64,000 bases of DNA from Mercurialis annua (GCF_937616625.2 NC_065576.1:30368128-30432127); one strand, 5' to 3'; counted from the stretch's first letter, positions 33,117 to 45,416 are shown. Notes: generated by a model from the sequence alone, not told the origin. Made by a program: numbers and translations.

Positions 33117-33337
33117 GTCATACCTTGCACGATCATCGCATATATCCGCTGCCTTGCAACTCATTCAACCAAAATAAAAACTATCTTTAAAAGTACGTTT
33201 TGGTCCCTGAACTTTTTCCATATTTCCCGTTTGGTCCCTGAATTGCAATTCATCGTTACTCGTTACTCGTTACTCGTTCTGTTTGTCTCTCGGCGATAGT
33301 AATAATAGAAAAAACGCAGTTCAAAAAAAGCGAAAAA

Positions 33338-33456
33338 GGGGTGCAACACGAGGACTTCCCAGGAGGTCACCCATCCTAGTACTGCTCTCGCCCAAGCACG
33401 TTTATCTTCGGAGTTCTGATGGGATCCGTTGCATTAGTGCCGGTATGATCGCACCG
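33338..33456 (-). rRNA. 5S: 5S rRNA gene, haplotype H
   Basis: T52A, C28A, A16G, G1C; first H gene from the left. Unit 340 bp. Confidence 0.94.
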
Positions 33457-33677
33457 GTCATACCTTGCACGATCATCGCATATATCCGCTGCCTTGCAAC
33501 TCATTCAACCAAAATAAAAACTATCTTTAAAAGTACGTTTTGGTCCCTGAACTTTTTCCATATTTCCCGTTTGGTCCCTGAATTGCAATTCATCGTTACT
33601 CGTTACTCGTTACTCGTTCTGTTTGTCTCTCGGCGATAGTAATAATAGAAAAAACGCAGTTCAAAAAAAGCGAAAAA

Positions 33678-33796
33678 GGGGTGCAACACGAGGACTTCCC
33701 AGGAGGTCACCCATCCTAGTACTGCTCTCGCCCAAGCACGTTTATCTTCGGAGTTCTGATGGGATCCGTTGCATTAGTGCCGGTATGATCGCACCG
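33678..33796 (-). rRNA. 5S: 5S rRNA gene, haplotype H
   Basis: H. Unit 340 bp; spacer aagtatg. Confidence 0.94.
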
Positions 33797-34017
33797 GTCA
33801 TACCTTGCACGATCATCGCATATATCCGCTGCCTTGCAACTCATTCAACCAAAATAAAAACTATCTTTAAAAGTATGTTTTGGTCCCTGAACTTTTTCCA
33901 TATTTCCCGTTTGGTCCCTGAATTGCAATTCATCGTTACTCGTTACTCGTTACTCGTTCTGTTTGTCTCTCGGCGATAGTAATAATAGAAAAAACGCAGT
34001 TCAAAAAAAGCGAAAAA

Positions 34018-34136
34018 GGGGTGCAACACGAGGACTTCCCAGGAGGTCACCCATCCTAGTACTGCTCTCGCCCAAGCACGTTTATCTTCGGAGTTCTGAT
34101 GGGATCCGTTGCATTAGTGCCGGTATGATCGCACCG
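34018..34136 (-). rRNA. 5S: 5S rRNA gene, haplotype H
   Basis: H. Unit 340 bp. Confidence 0.94.
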
Positions 34137-34357
34137 GTCATACCTTGCACGATCATCGCATATATCCGCTGCCTTGCAACTCATTCAACCAAAATAAAAA
34201 CTATCTTTAAAAGTACGTTTTGGTCCCTGAACTTTTTCCATATTTCCCGTTTGGTCCCTGAATTGCAATTCATCGTTACTCGTTACTCGTTACTCGTTCT
34301 GTTTGTCTCTCGGCGATAGTAATAATAGAAAAAACGCAGTTCAAAAAAAGCGAAAAA

Positions 34358-34476
34358 GGGGTGCAACACGAGGACTTCCCAGGAGGTCACCCATCCTAGT
34401 ACTGCTCTCGCCCAAGCACGTTTAACTTCGGAGTTTTGATGGGATCCGGTGCATTAGTGTTGGTATGATCGCACCC
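34358..34476 (-). rRNA. 5S: 5S rRNA gene, haplotype Q
   Basis: G41A and G17A; G17A breaks the helix II pair with C61. Unit 333 bp; spacer cggggat. Confidence 0.94.
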
Positions 34477-34690
34477 GTCATACCTTGCACGATCATCGCA
34501 TATATCCGCTGCCTTGCAACTCATTCAACCAAAATAAAAACTATCTTTAAAAGTACGTTTTGGTCCCTGAACTTTTTCCATATTTCCCGTTTGGTCCCTG
34601 AATTGCAATTCATCGTTACTCGTTACTCGTTCTGTTTGTCTCTCGGGGATAGTAATAATAGAAAAAACGCAGTTCAAAAAAAGCGAAAAA

Positions 34691-34809
34691 GGGGTGCAAC
34701 ACGAGGACTTCCCAGGAGGTCACCCATCCTAGTACTGCTCTCGCCCAAGCACGTTTAACTTCGGAGTTCTGATGGGATCCGGTGCATTAGTGCTGGTATG
34801 ATCGCACCC
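34691..34809 (-). rRNA. 5S: 5S rRNA gene
   Basis: Reference gene body. Unit 333 bp. Confidence 0.96.
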
Positions 34810-35023
34810 GTCATACCTTGCACGATCATCGCATATATCCGCTGCCTTGCAACTCATTCAACCAAAATAAAAACTATCTTTAAAAGTACGTTTTGGTCCC
34901 TGAACTTTTTCCATATTTCCCGTTTGGTCCCTGAATTGCAATTCATCGTTACTCGTTACTCGTTCTGTTTGTCTCTCGGCGATAGTAATAATAGAAAAAA
35001 CGCAGTTCAAAAAAAGCGAAAAA

Positions 35024-35142
35024 GGGGTGCAACACGAGGACTTCCCAGGAGGTCACCCATCCTAGTACTGCTCTCGCCCAAGCACGTTTAACTTCGGAGT
35101 TCTGATGGGATCCGGTGCATTAGTGCTGGTATGATCGCACCC
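35024..35142 (-). rRNA. 5S: 5S rRNA gene
   Basis: Reference gene body. Unit 340 bp. Confidence 0.96.
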
Positions 35143-35363
35143 GTCATACCTTGCACGATCATCGCATATATCCGCTGCCTTGCAACTCATTCAACCAAAA
35201 TAAAAACTATCTTTAAAAGTACGTTTTGGTCCCTGAACTTTTTCCATATTTCCCGTTTGGTCCCTGAATTGCAATTCATCGTTACTCGTTACTCGTTACT
35301 CGTTCTGTTTGTCTCTCGGCGATAGTAATAATAGAAAAAACGCAGTTCAAAAAAAGCGAAAAA

Positions 35364-35482
35364 GGGGTGCAACACGAGGACTTCCCAGGAGGTCACCCAT
35401 CCTAGTACTGCTCTCGCCCAAGCACGTTTATCTTCGGAGTTCTGATGGGATCCGGTGCATTAGTGCTGGTATGATCGCACCC
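35364..35482 (-). rRNA. 5S: 5S rRNA gene, T52A
   Basis: T52A only. Unit 333 bp. Confidence 0.95.
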
Positions 35483-35696
35483 GTCATACCTTGCACGATC
35501 ATCGCATATATCCGCTGCCTTGCAACTCATTCAACCAAAATAAAAACTATCTTTAAAAGTACGTTTTGGTCCCTGAACTTTTTCCATATTTCCCGTTTGG
35601 TCCCTGAATTGCAATTCATCGTTACTCGTTACTCGTTCTGTTTGTCTCTCGGCGATAGTAATAATAGAAAAAACGCAGTTCAAAAAAAGCGAAAAA

Positions 35697-35815
35697 GGGG
35701 TGCAACACGAGGACTTCCCAGGAGGTCACCCATCCTAGTACTGCTCTCGCCCAAGCACGTTTAACTTCGGAGTTCTGATGGGATCCGGTGCATTAGTGCT
35801 GGTATGATCGCACCC
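35697..35815 (-). rRNA. 5S: 5S rRNA gene, C-1T flank
   Basis: Reference gene body, but the conserved C at -1 is T. Unit 333 bp; spacer caactaaa. Confidence 0.95.
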
Positions 35816-36029
35816 ATCATACCTTGCACGATCATCGCATATATCCGCTGCCTTGCAACTCATTCAACTAAAATAAAAACTATCTTTAAAAGTACGTTTT
35901 GGTCCCTGAACTTTTTCCATATTTCCCGTTTGGTCCCTGAATTGCAATTCATCGTTACTCGTTACTCGTTCTGTTTGTCTCTCGGCGATAGTAATAATAG
36001 AAAAAACGCAGTTCAAAAAAAGCGAAAAA

Positions 36030-36148
36030 GGGGTGCAACACGAGGACTTCCCAGGAGGTCACCCATCCTAGTACTGCTCTCGCCCAAGCACGTTTATCTT
36101 CGGAGTTCTGATGGGATCCGTTGCATTAGTGCCGGTATGATCGCACCG
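36030..36148 (-). rRNA. 5S: 5S rRNA gene, haplotype H
   Basis: H. Unit 340 bp. Confidence 0.94.
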
Positions 36149-36369
36149 GTCATACCTTGCACGATCATCGCATATATCCGCTGCCTTGCAACTCATTCAA
36201 CCAAAATAAAAACTATCTTTAAAAGTACGTTTTGGTCCCTGAACTTTTTCCATATTTCCCGTTTGGTCCCTGAATTGCAATTCATCGTTACTCGTTACTC
36301 GTTACTCGTTCTGTTTGTCTCTCGGCGATAGTAATAATAGAAAAAACGCAGTTCAAAAAAAGCGAAAAA

Positions 36370-36488
36370 GGGGTGCAACACGAGGACTTCCCAGGAGGTC
36401 ACCCATCCTAGTACTGCTCTCGCCCAAGCACGTTTATCTTCGGAGTTCTGATGGGATCCGGTGCATTAGTGCCGGTATGATCGCACCG
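36370..36488 (-). rRNA. 5S: 5S rRNA gene, H without C28A
   Basis: T52A, A16G, G1C. Unit 340 bp. Confidence 0.94.
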
Positions 36489-36709
36489 GTCATACCTTGC
36501 ACGATCATCGCATATATCCGCTGCCTTGCAACTCATTCAACCAAAATAAAAACTATCTTTAAAAGTACGTTTTGGTCCCTGAACTTTTTCCATATTTCCC
36601 GTTTGGTCCCTGAATTGCAATTCATCGTTACTCGTTACTCGTTACTCGTTCTGTTTGTCTCTCGGCGATAGTAATAATAGAAAAAACGCAGTTCAAAAAA
36701 AGCGAAAAA

Positions 36710-36828
36710 GGGGTGCAACACGAGGACTTCCCAGGAGGTCACCCATCCTAGTACTGCTCTCGCCCAAGCACGTTTATCTTCGGAGTTCTGATGGGATCCG
36801 GTGCATTAGTGCCGGTATGATCGCACCG
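36710..36828 (-). rRNA. 5S: 5S rRNA gene, H without C28A
   Basis: Twin of the gene at 36370. Unit 340 bp. Confidence 0.94.
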
Positions 36829-37049
36829 GTCATACCTTGCACGATCATCGCATATATCCGCTGCCTTGCAACTCATTCAACCAAAATAAAAACTATCTTT
36901 AAAAGTACGTTTTGGTCCCTGAACTTTTTCCATATTTCCCGTTTGGTCCCTGAATTGCAATTCATCGTTACTCGTTACTCGTTACTCGTTCTGTTTGTCT
37001 CTCGGCGATAGTAATAATAGAAAAAACGCAGTTCAAAAAAAGCGAAAAA

Positions 37050-37168
37050 GGGGTGCAACACGAGGACTTCCCAGGAGGTCACCCATCCTAGTACTGCTCT
37101 CGCCCAAGCACGTTTAACTTCGGAGTTTTGATGGGATCCGGTGCATTAGTGTTGGTATGATCGCACCC
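37050..37168 (-). rRNA. 5S: 5S rRNA gene, haplotype Q
   Basis: Q. Unit 333 bp; spacer cggggat. Confidence 0.94.
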
Positions 37169-37382
37169 GTCATACCTTGCACGATCATCGCATATATCCG
37201 CTGCCTTGCAACTCATTCAACCAAAATAAAAACTATCTTTAAAAGTACGTTTTGGTCCCTGAACTTTTTCCATATTTCCCGTTTGGTCCCTGAATTGCAA
37301 TTCATCGTTACTCGTTACTCGTTCTGTTTGTCTCTCGGGGATAGTAATAATAGAAAAAACGCAGTTCAAAAAAAGCGAAAAA

Positions 37383-37501
37383 GGGGTGCAACACGAGGAC
37401 TTCCCAGGAGGTCACCCATCCTAGTACTGCTCTCGCCCAAGCACGTTTAACTTCGGAGTTCTGATGGGATCCGGTGCATTAGTGCTGGTATGATCGCACC
37501 C
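37383..37501 (-). rRNA. 5S: 5S rRNA gene
   Basis: Reference gene body. Unit 333 bp. Confidence 0.96.
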
Positions 37502-37715
37502 GTCATACCTTGCACGATCATCGCATATATCCGCTGCCTTGCAACTCATTCAACCAAAATAAAAACTATCTTTAAAAGTACGTTTTGGTCCCTGAACTTT
37601 TTCCATATTTCCCGTTTGGTCCCTGAATTGCAATTCATCGTTACTCGTTACTCGTTCTGTTTGTCTCTCGGCGATAGTAATAATAGAAAAAACGCAGTTC
37701 AAAAAAAGCGAAAAA

Positions 37716-37834
37716 GGGGTGCAACAAGAGGACTTCCCAGGAGGTCACCCATCCTAGTACTGCTCTCGCCCAAGCACGTTTAACTTCGGAGTTCTGATGG
37801 GATCCGGTGCATTAGTGCTGGTATGATCGCACCC
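37716..37834 (-). rRNA. 5S: 5S rRNA gene, G108T
   Basis: Private G108T. Unit 340 bp. Confidence 0.94.
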
Positions 37835-38055
37835 GTCATACCTTGCACGATCATCGCATATATCCGCTGCCTTGCAACTCATTCAACCAAAATAAAAACT
37901 ATCTTTAAAAGTACGTTTTGGTCCCTGAACTTTTTCCATATTTCCCGTTTGGTCCCTGAATTGCAATTCATCGTTACTCGTTACTCGTTACTCGTTCTGT
38001 TTGTCTCTCGGCGATAGTAATAATAGAAAAAACGCAGTTCAAAAAAAGCGAAAAA

Positions 38056-38174
38056 GGGGTGCAACACGAGGACTTCCCAGGAGGTCACCCATCCTAGTAC
38101 TGCTCTCGCCCAAGCACGTTTATCTTCGGAGTTCTGATGGGATCCGGTGCATTAGTGCTGGTATGATCGCACCC
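38056..38174 (-). rRNA. 5S: 5S rRNA gene, T52A
   Basis: T52A only. Unit 333 bp. Confidence 0.95.
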
Positions 38175-38388
38175 GTCATACCTTGCACGATCATCGCATA
38201 TATCCGCTGCCTTGCAACTCATTCAACCAAAATAAAAACTATCTTTAAAAGTACGTTTTGGTCCCTGAACTTTTTCCATATTTCCCGTTTGGTCCCTGAA
38301 TTGCAATTCATCGTTACTCGTTACTCGTTCTGTTTGTCTCTCGGCGATAGTAATAATAGAAAAAACGCAGTTCAAAAAAAGCGAAAAA

Positions 38389-38507
38389 GGGGTGCAACAC
38401 GAGGACTTCCCAGGAGGTCACCCATCCTAGTACTGCTCTCGCCCAAGCACGTTTAACTTCGGAGTTCTGATGGGATCCGGTGCATTAGTGCTGGTATGAT
38501 CGCACCC
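38389..38507 (-). rRNA. 5S: 5S rRNA gene, C-1T flank
   Basis: Reference gene body with T at -1. Unit 333 bp; spacer caactaaa. Confidence 0.95.
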
Positions 38508-38721
38508 ATCATACCTTGCACGATCATCGCATATATCCGCTGCCTTGCAACTCATTCAACTAAAATAAAAACTATCTTTAAAAGTACGTTTTGGTCCCTG
38601 AACTTTTTCCATATTTCCCGTTTGGTCCCTGAATTGCAATTCATCGTTACTCGTTACTCGTTCTGTTTGTCTCTCGGCGATAGTAATAATAGAAAAAACG
38701 CAGTTCAAAAAAAGCGAAAAA

Positions 38722-38840
38722 GGGGTGCAACACGAGGACTTCCCAGGAGGTCACCCATCCTAGTACTGCTCTCGCCCAAGCACGTTTATCTTCGGAGTTC
38801 TGATGGGATCCGTTGCATTAGTGCAGGTATGATCGCACCC
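38722..38840 (-). rRNA. 5S: 5S rRNA gene, T52A+C28A+A16T
   Basis: H-like but A16T in place of A16G and reference G1; possibly an H/T52A recombinant with a new mutation. Unit 333 bp. Confidence 0.93.
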
Positions 38841-39054
38841 GTCATACCTTGCACGATCATCGCATATATCCGCTGCCTTGCAACTCATTCAACCAAAATA
38901 AAAACTATCTTTAAAAGTACGTTTTGGTCCCTGAACTTTTTCCATATTTCCCGTTTGGTCCCTGAATTGCAATTCATCGTTACTCGTTACTCGTTCTGTT
39001 TGTCTCTCGGCGATAGTAATAATAGAAAAAACGCAGTTCAAAAAAAGCGAAAAA

Positions 39055-39173
39055 GGGGTGCAACACGAGGACTTCCCAGGAGGTCACCCATCCTAGTACT
39101 GCTCTCGCCCAAGCACGTTTATCTTCGGAGTTCTGATGGGATCCGTTGCATTAGTGCCGGTATGATCGCACCG
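39055..39173 (-). rRNA. 5S: 5S rRNA gene, haplotype H
   Basis: H. Unit 340 bp. Confidence 0.94.
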
Positions 39174-39394
39174 GTCATACCTTGCACGATCATCGCATAT
39201 ATCCGCTGCCTTGCAACTCATTCAACCAAAATAAAAACTATCTTTAAAAGTACGTTTTGGTCCCTGAACTTTTTCCATATTTCCCGTTTGGTCCCTGAAT
39301 TGCAATTCATCGTTACTCGTTACTCGTTACTCGTTCTGTTTGTCTCTCGGCGATAGTAATAATAGAAAAAACGCAGTTCAAAAAAAGCGAAAAA

Positions 39395-39513
39395 GGGGTG
39401 CAACACGAGGACTTCCCAGGAGGTCACCCATCCTAGTACTGCTCTCGCCCAAGCACGTTTAACTTCGGAGTTTTGATGGGATCCGGTGCATTAGTGTTGG
39501 TATGATCGCACCC
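39395..39513 (-). rRNA. 5S: 5S rRNA gene, haplotype Q
   Basis: Q. Unit 333 bp; spacer cggggat. Confidence 0.94.
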
Positions 39514-39727
39514 GTCATACCTTGCACGATCATCGCATATATCCGCTGCCTTGCAACTCATTCAACCAAAATAAAAACTATCTTTAAAAGTACGTTTTGG
39601 TCCCTGAACTTTTTCCATATTTCCCGTTTGGTCCCTGAATTGCAATTCATCGTTACTCGTTACTCGTTCTGTTTGTCTCTCGGGGATAGTAATAATAGAA
39701 AAAACGCAGTTCAAAAAAAGCGAAAAA

Positions 39728-39846
39728 GGTGTGCAACACGAGGACTTCCCAGGAGGTCACCCATCCTAGTACTGCTCTCGCCCAAGCACGTTTAACTTCG
39801 GAGTTCTGATGGGATCCGGTGCATTAGTGCTGGTATGATCGCACCC
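39728..39846 (-). rRNA. 5S: 5S rRNA gene, C117A
   Basis: C117A breaks a helix I pair with G2. Unit 333 bp. Confidence 0.94.
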
Positions 39847-40060
39847 GTCATACCTTGCACGATCATCGCATATATCCGCTGCCTTGCAACTCATTCAACC
39901 AAAATAAAAACTATCTTTAAAAGTACGTTTTGGTCCCTGAACTTTTTCCATATTTCCCGTTTGGTCCCTGAATTGCAATTCATCGTTACTCGTTACTCGT
40001 TCTGTTTGTCTCTCGGCGATAGTAATAATAGAAAAAACGCAGTTCAAAAAAAGCGAAAAA

Positions 40061-40179
40061 GGGGTGCAACACGAGGGCTTCCCAGGAGGTCACCCATCCT
40101 AGTACTGCTCTCGCCCAAGCACGTTTAACTTCGGAGTTCTGATGGGATCCGGTGCATTAGTGCTGGTATGATCGCACCC
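40061..40179 (-). rRNA. 5S: 5S rRNA gene, T103C
   Basis: Leftmost T103C gene. Unit 340 bp. Confidence 0.94.
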
Positions 40180-40400
40180 GTCATACCTTGCACGATCATC
40201 GCATATATCCGCTGCCTTGCAACTCATTCAACCAAAATAAAAACTATCTTTAAAAGTACGTTTTGGTCCCTGAACTTTTTCCATATTTCCCGTTTGGTCC
40301 CTGAATTGCAATTCATCGTTACTCGTTACTCGTTACTCGTTCTGTTTGTCTCTCGGCGATAGTAATAATAGAAAAAACGCAGTTCAAAAAAAGCGAAAAA

Positions 40401-40519
40401 GGGGTGCAACACGAGGACTTCCCAGGAGGTCACCCATCCTAGTACTGCTCTCGCCCAAGCACGTTTATCTTCGGAGTTCTGATGGGATCCGGTGCATTAG
40501 TGCTGGTATGATCGCACCC
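40401..40519 (-). rRNA. 5S: 5S rRNA gene, T52A
   Basis: T52A. Unit 333 bp; spacer caagtcat. Confidence 0.95.
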
Positions 40520-40733
40520 GTCATACCTTGCACGATCATCGCATATATCCGCTGCCTTGCAAGTCATTCAACCAAAATAAAAACTATCTTTAAAAGTACG
40601 TTTTGGTCCCTGAACTTTTTCCATATTTCCCGTTTGGTCCCTGAATTGCAATTCATCGTTACTCGTTACTCGTTCTGTTTGTCTCTCGGCGATAGTAATA
40701 ATAGAAAAAACGCAGTTCAAAAAAAGCGAAAAA

Positions 40734-40852
40734 GGGGTGCAACACGAGGACTTCCCAGGAGGTCACCCATCCTAGTACTGCTCTCGCCCAAGCACGTTTA
40801 ACTTCGGAGTTCTGATGGGATCCGGTGCATTAGTGCTGGTATGATCGCACCC
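40734..40852 (-). rRNA. 5S: 5S rRNA gene
   Basis: Reference gene body. Unit 333 bp; spacer caactaaa. Confidence 0.96.
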
Positions 40853-41066
40853 GTCATACCTTGCACGATCATCGCATATATCCGCTGCCTTGCAACTCAT
40901 TCAACTAAAATAAAAACTATCTTTAAAAGTACGTTTTGGTCCCTGAACTTTTTCCATATTTCCCGTTTGGTCCCTGAATTGCAATTCATCGTTACTCGTT
41001 ACTCGTTCTGTTTGTCTCTCGGCGATAGTAATAATAGAAAAAACGCAGTTCAAAAAAAGCGAAAAA

Positions 41067-41185
41067 GGGGTGCAACACGAGGACTTCCCAGGAGGTCACC
41101 CATCCTAGTACTGCTCTCGCCCAAGCACGTTTATCTTCGGAGTTCTGATGGGATCCGTTGCATTAGTGCCGGTATGATCGCACCG
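41067..41185 (-). rRNA. 5S: 5S rRNA gene, haplotype H
   Basis: H with a two-heptamer spacer, unit 333 bp. Confidence 0.94.
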
Positions 41186-41399
41186 GTCATACCTTGCACG
41201 ATCATCGCATATATCCGCTGCCTTGCAACTCATTCAACCAAAATAAAAACTATCTTTAAAAGTACGTTTTGGTCCCTGAACTTTTTCCATATTTCCCGTT
41301 TGGTCCCTGAATTGCAATTCATCGTTACTCGTTACTCGTTCTGTTTGTCTCTCGGCGATAGTAATAATAGAAAAAACGCAGTTCAAAAAAAGCGAAAAA

Positions 41400-41518
41400 G
41401 GGGTGCAACACGAGGGCTTCCCAGGAGGTCACCCATCCTAGTACTGCTCTCGCCCAAGCACGTTTAACTTCGGAGTTCTGATGGGATCCGGTGCATTAGT
41501 GCTGGTATGATCGCACCC
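41400..41518 (-). rRNA. 5S: 5S rRNA gene, T103C
   Basis: T103C. Unit 333 bp; spacer caactaaa. Confidence 0.94.
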
Positions 41519-41732
41519 GTCATACCTTGCACGATCATCGCATATATCCGCTGCCTTGCAACTCATTCAACTAAAATAAAAACTATCTTTAAAAGTACGT
41601 TTTGGTCCCTGAACTTTTTCCATATTTCCCGTTTGGTCCCTGAATTGCAATTCATCGTTACTCGTTACTCGTTCTGTTTGTCTCTCGGCGATAGTAATAA
41701 TAGAAAAAACGCAGTTCAAAAAAAGCGAAAAA

Positions 41733-41851
41733 GGGGTGCAACACGAGGACTTCCCAGGAGGTCACCCATCCTAGTACTGCTCTCGCCCAAGCACGTTTAT
41801 CTTCGGAGTTCTGATGGGATCCGTTGCATTAGTGCCGGTATGATCGCACCG
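41733..41851 (-). rRNA. 5S: 5S rRNA gene, haplotype H
   Basis: H. Unit 333 bp; with the gene at 41400 it repeats the 40734-41399 pair, a local dimer duplication. Confidence 0.94.
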
Positions 41852-42065
41852 GTCATACCTTGCACGATCATCGCATATATCCGCTGCCTTGCAACTCATT
41901 CAACCAAAATAAAAACTATCTTTAAAAGTACGTTTTGGTCCCTGAACTTTTTCCATATTTCCCGTTTGGTCCCTGAATTGCAATTCATCGTTACTCGTTA
42001 CTCGTTCTGTTTGTCTCTCGGCGATAGTAATAATAGAAAAAACGCAGTTCAAAAAAAGCGAAAAA

Positions 42066-42184
42066 GGGGTGCAACACGAGGGCTTCCCAGGAGGTCACCC
42101 ATCCTAGTACTGCTCTCGCCCAAGCACGTTTAACTTCGGAGTTCTGATGGGATCCGGTGCATTAGTGCCGGTATGATCGCACCC
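42066..42184 (-). rRNA. 5S: 5S rRNA gene, T103C+A16G
   Basis: A16G without the rest of H. Unit 340 bp. Confidence 0.94.
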
Positions 42185-42405
42185 GTCATACCTTGCACGA
42201 TCATCGCATATATCCGCTGCCTTGCAACTCATTCAACCAAAATAAAAACTATCTTTAAAAGTACGTTTTGGTCCCTGAACTTTTTCCATATTTCCCGTTT
42301 GGTCCCTGAATTGCAATTCATCGTTACTCGTTACTCGTTACTCGTTCTGTTTGTCTCTCGGCGATAGTAATAATAGAAAAAACGCAGTTCAAAAAAAGCG
42401 AAAAA

Positions 42406-42524
42406 GGGGTGCAACACGAGGACTTCCCAGGAGGTCACCCATCCTAGTACTGCTCTCGCCCAAGCACGTTTAACTTCGGAGTTTTGATGGGATCCGGTGC
42501 ATTAGTGTTGGTATGATCGCACCC
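42406..42524 (-). rRNA. 5S: 5S rRNA gene, haplotype Q
   Basis: Q. Unit 333 bp; spacer cggggatatt. Confidence 0.94.
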
Positions 42525-42738
42525 GTCATACCTTGCACGATCATCGCATATATCCGCTGCCTTGCAACTCATTCAACCAAAATAAAAACTATCTTTAAAA
42601 GTACGTTTTGGTCCCTGAACTTTTTCCATATTTCCCGTTTGGTCCCTGAATTGCAATTCATCGTTACTCGTTACTCGTTCTGTTTGTCTCTCGGGGATAT
42701 TAATAATAGAAAAAACGCAGTTCAAAAAAAGCGAAAAA

Positions 42739-42857
42739 GGGGTGCAACACGAGGACTTCCCAGGAGGTCACCCATCCTAGTACTGCTCTCGCCCAAGCAC
42801 GTTTAACTTCGGAGTTCTGATGGGATCCGGTGCATTAGTGATGGTATGATCGCACCC
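42739..42857 (-). rRNA. 5S: 5S rRNA gene, G17T
   Basis: G17T breaks the helix II pair with C61. Unit 333 bp. Confidence 0.94.
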
Positions 42858-43071
42858 GTCATACCTTGCACGATCATCGCATATATCCGCTGCCTTGCAA
42901 CTCATTCAACCAAAATAAAAACTATCTTTAAAAGTACGTTTTGGTCCCTGAACTTTTTCCATATTTCCCGTTTGGTCCCTGAATTGCAATTCATCGTTAC
43001 TCGTTACTCGTTCTGTTTGTCTCTCGGCGATAGTAATAATAGAAAAAACGCAGTTCAAAAAAAGCGAAAAA

Positions 43072-43190
43072 GGGGTGCAACACGAGGGCTTCCCAGGAGG
43101 TCACCCATCCTAGTACTGCTCTCGCCCAAGCACGTTTAACTTCGGAGTTCTGATGGGATCCGGTGCATTAGTGCTGGTATGATCGCACCC
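43072..43190 (-). rRNA. 5S: 5S rRNA gene, T103C
   Basis: T103C. Unit 340 bp. Confidence 0.94.
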
Positions 43191-43411
43191 GTCATACCTT
43201 GCACGATCATCGCATATATCCGCTGCCTTGCAACTCATTCAACCAAAATAAAAACTATCTTTAAAAGTACGTTTTGGTCCCTGAACTTTTTCCATATTTC
43301 CCGTTTGGTCCCTGAATTGCAATTCATCGTTACTCGTTACTCGTTACTCGTTCTGTTTGTCTCTCGGCGATAGTAATAATAGAAAAAACGCAGTTCAAAA
43401 AAAGCGAAAAA

Positions 43412-43530
43412 GGGGTGCAACACGAGGACTTCCCAGGAGGTCACCCATCCTAGTACTGCTCTCGCCCAAGCACGTTTATCTTCGGAGTTCTGATGGGATC
43501 CGGTGCATTAGTGCTGGTATGATCGCACCC
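43412..43530 (-). rRNA. 5S: 5S rRNA gene, T52A
   Basis: T52A. Unit 333 bp; spacer caagtcat. Confidence 0.95.
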
Positions 43531-43744
43531 GTCATACCTTGCACGATCATCGCATATATCCGCTGCCTTGCAAGTCATTCAACCAAAATAAAAACTATCT
43601 TTAAAAGTACGTTTTGGTCCCTGAACTTTTTCCATATTTCCCGTTTGGTCCCTGAATTGCAATTCATCGTTACTCGTTACTCGTTCTGTTTGTCTCTCGG
43701 CGATAGTAATAATAGAAAAAACGCAGTTCAAAAAAAGCGAAAAA

Positions 43745-43863
43745 GGGGTGCAACACGAGGACTTCCCAGGAGGTCACCCATCCTAGTACTGCTCTCGCCC
43801 AAGCACGTTTAACTTCGGAGTTCTGATGGGATCCGGTGCATTAGTGCTGGTATGATCGCACCC
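43745..43863 (-). rRNA. 5S: 5S rRNA gene
   Basis: Reference gene body. Unit 333 bp; spacer caactaaa. Confidence 0.96.
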
Positions 43864-44077
43864 GTCATACCTTGCACGATCATCGCATATATCCGCTGCC
43901 TTGCAACTCATTCAACTAAAATAAAAACTATCTTTAAAAGTACGTTTTGGTCCCTGAACTTTTTCCATATTTCCCGTTTGGTCCCTGAATTGCAATTCAT
44001 CGTTACTCGTTACTCGTTCTGTTTGTCTCTCGGCGATAGTAATAATAGAAAAAACGCAGTTCAAAAAAAGCGAAAAA

Positions 44078-44196
44078 GGGGTGCAACACGAGGACTTCCC
44101 AGGAGGTCACCCATCCTAGTACTGCTCTCGCCCAAGCACGTTTATCTTCGGAGTTCTGATGGGATCCGTTGCATTAGTGCCGGTATGATCGCACCG
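44078..44196 (-). rRNA. 5S: 5S rRNA gene, haplotype H
   Basis: H. Unit 333 bp. Confidence 0.94.
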
Positions 44197-44410
44197 GTCA
44201 TACCTTGCACGATCATCGCATATATCCGCTGCCTTGCAACTCATTCAACCAAAATAAAAACTATCTTTAAAAGTACGTTTTGGTCCCTGAACTTTTTCCA
44301 TATTTCCCGTTTGGTCCCTGAATTGCAATTCATCGTTACTCGTTACTCGTTCTGTTTGTCTCTCGGCGATAGTAATAATAGAAAAAACGCAGTTCAAAAA
44401 AAGCGAAAAA

Positions 44411-44529
44411 GGGGTGCAACACGAGGGCTTCCCAGGAGGTCACCCATCCTAGTACTGCTCTCGCCCAAGCACGTTTAACTTCGGAGTTCTGATGGGATCC
44501 GGTGCATTAGTGCCGGTATGATCGCACCC
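44411..44529 (-). rRNA. 5S: 5S rRNA gene, T103C+A16G
   Basis: Matches 42066. Unit 340 bp. Confidence 0.94.
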
Positions 44530-44750
44530 GTCATACCTTGCACGATCATCGCATATATCCGCTGCCTTGCAACTCATTCAACCAAAATAAAAACTATCTT
44601 TAAAAGTACGTTTTGGTCCCTGAACTTTTTCCATATTTCCCGTTTGGTCCCTGAATTGCAATTCATCGTTACTCGTTACTCGTTACTCGTTCTGTTTGTC
44701 TCTCGGCGATAGTAATAATAGAAAAAACGCAGTTCAAAAAAAGCGAAAAA

Positions 44751-44869
44751 GGGGTGCAACACGAGGACTTCCCAGGAGGTCACCCATCCTAGTACTGCTC
44801 TCGCCCAAGCACGTTTAACTTCGGAGTTTTGATGGGATCCGGTGCATTAGTGTTGGTATGATCGCACCC
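44751..44869 (-). rRNA. 5S: 5S rRNA gene, haplotype Q
   Basis: Q. Unit 333 bp; spacer cggggat. Confidence 0.94.
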
Positions 44870-45083
44870 GTCATACCTTGCACGATCATCGCATATATCC
44901 GCTGCCTTGCAACTCATTCAACCAAAATAAAAACTATCTTTAAAAGTACGTTTTGGTCCCTGAACTTTTTCCATATTTCCCGTTTGGTCCCTGAATTGCA
45001 ATTCATCGTTACTCGTTACTCGTTCTGTTTGTCTCTCGGGGATAGTAATAATAGAAAAAACGCAGTTCAAAAAAAGCGAAAAA

Positions 45084-45202
45084 GGGGTGCAACACGAGGA
45101 CTTCCCAGGAGGTCACCCATCCTAGTACTGCTCTCGCCCAAGCACGTTTAACTTCGGAGTTCTGATGGGATCCGGTGCATTAGTGCTGGTATGATCGCAC
45201 CC
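45084..45202 (-). rRNA. 5S: 5S rRNA gene
   Basis: Reference gene body. Unit 333 bp. Confidence 0.96.
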
Positions 45203-45416
45203 GTCATACCTTGCACGATCATCGCATATATCCGCTGCCTTGCAACTCATTCAACCAAAATAAAAACTATCTTTAAAAGTACGTTTTGGTCCCTGAACTT
45301 TTTCCATATTTCCCGTTTGGTCCCTGAATTGCAATTCATCGTTACTCGTTACTCGTTCTGTTTGTCTCTCGGCGATAGTAATAATAGAAAAAACGCAGTT
45401 CAAAAAAAGCGAAAAA

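Larger units (their letters stand above)
33338..34357. repeat. Run of three 340-bp haplotype H units
   Basis: Three consecutive H genes in 340-bp units. The only difference seen is aagtatg for aagtacg near 33875 in the middle unit. This is the leftmost appearance of H. Confidence 0.88.

Noticed and set aside
33338..34357. ACCGGT palindrome at the start of G1C genes as a regulatory site
   Set aside because: It arises from a single G1C change beside existing GGT; nothing else suggests a function.
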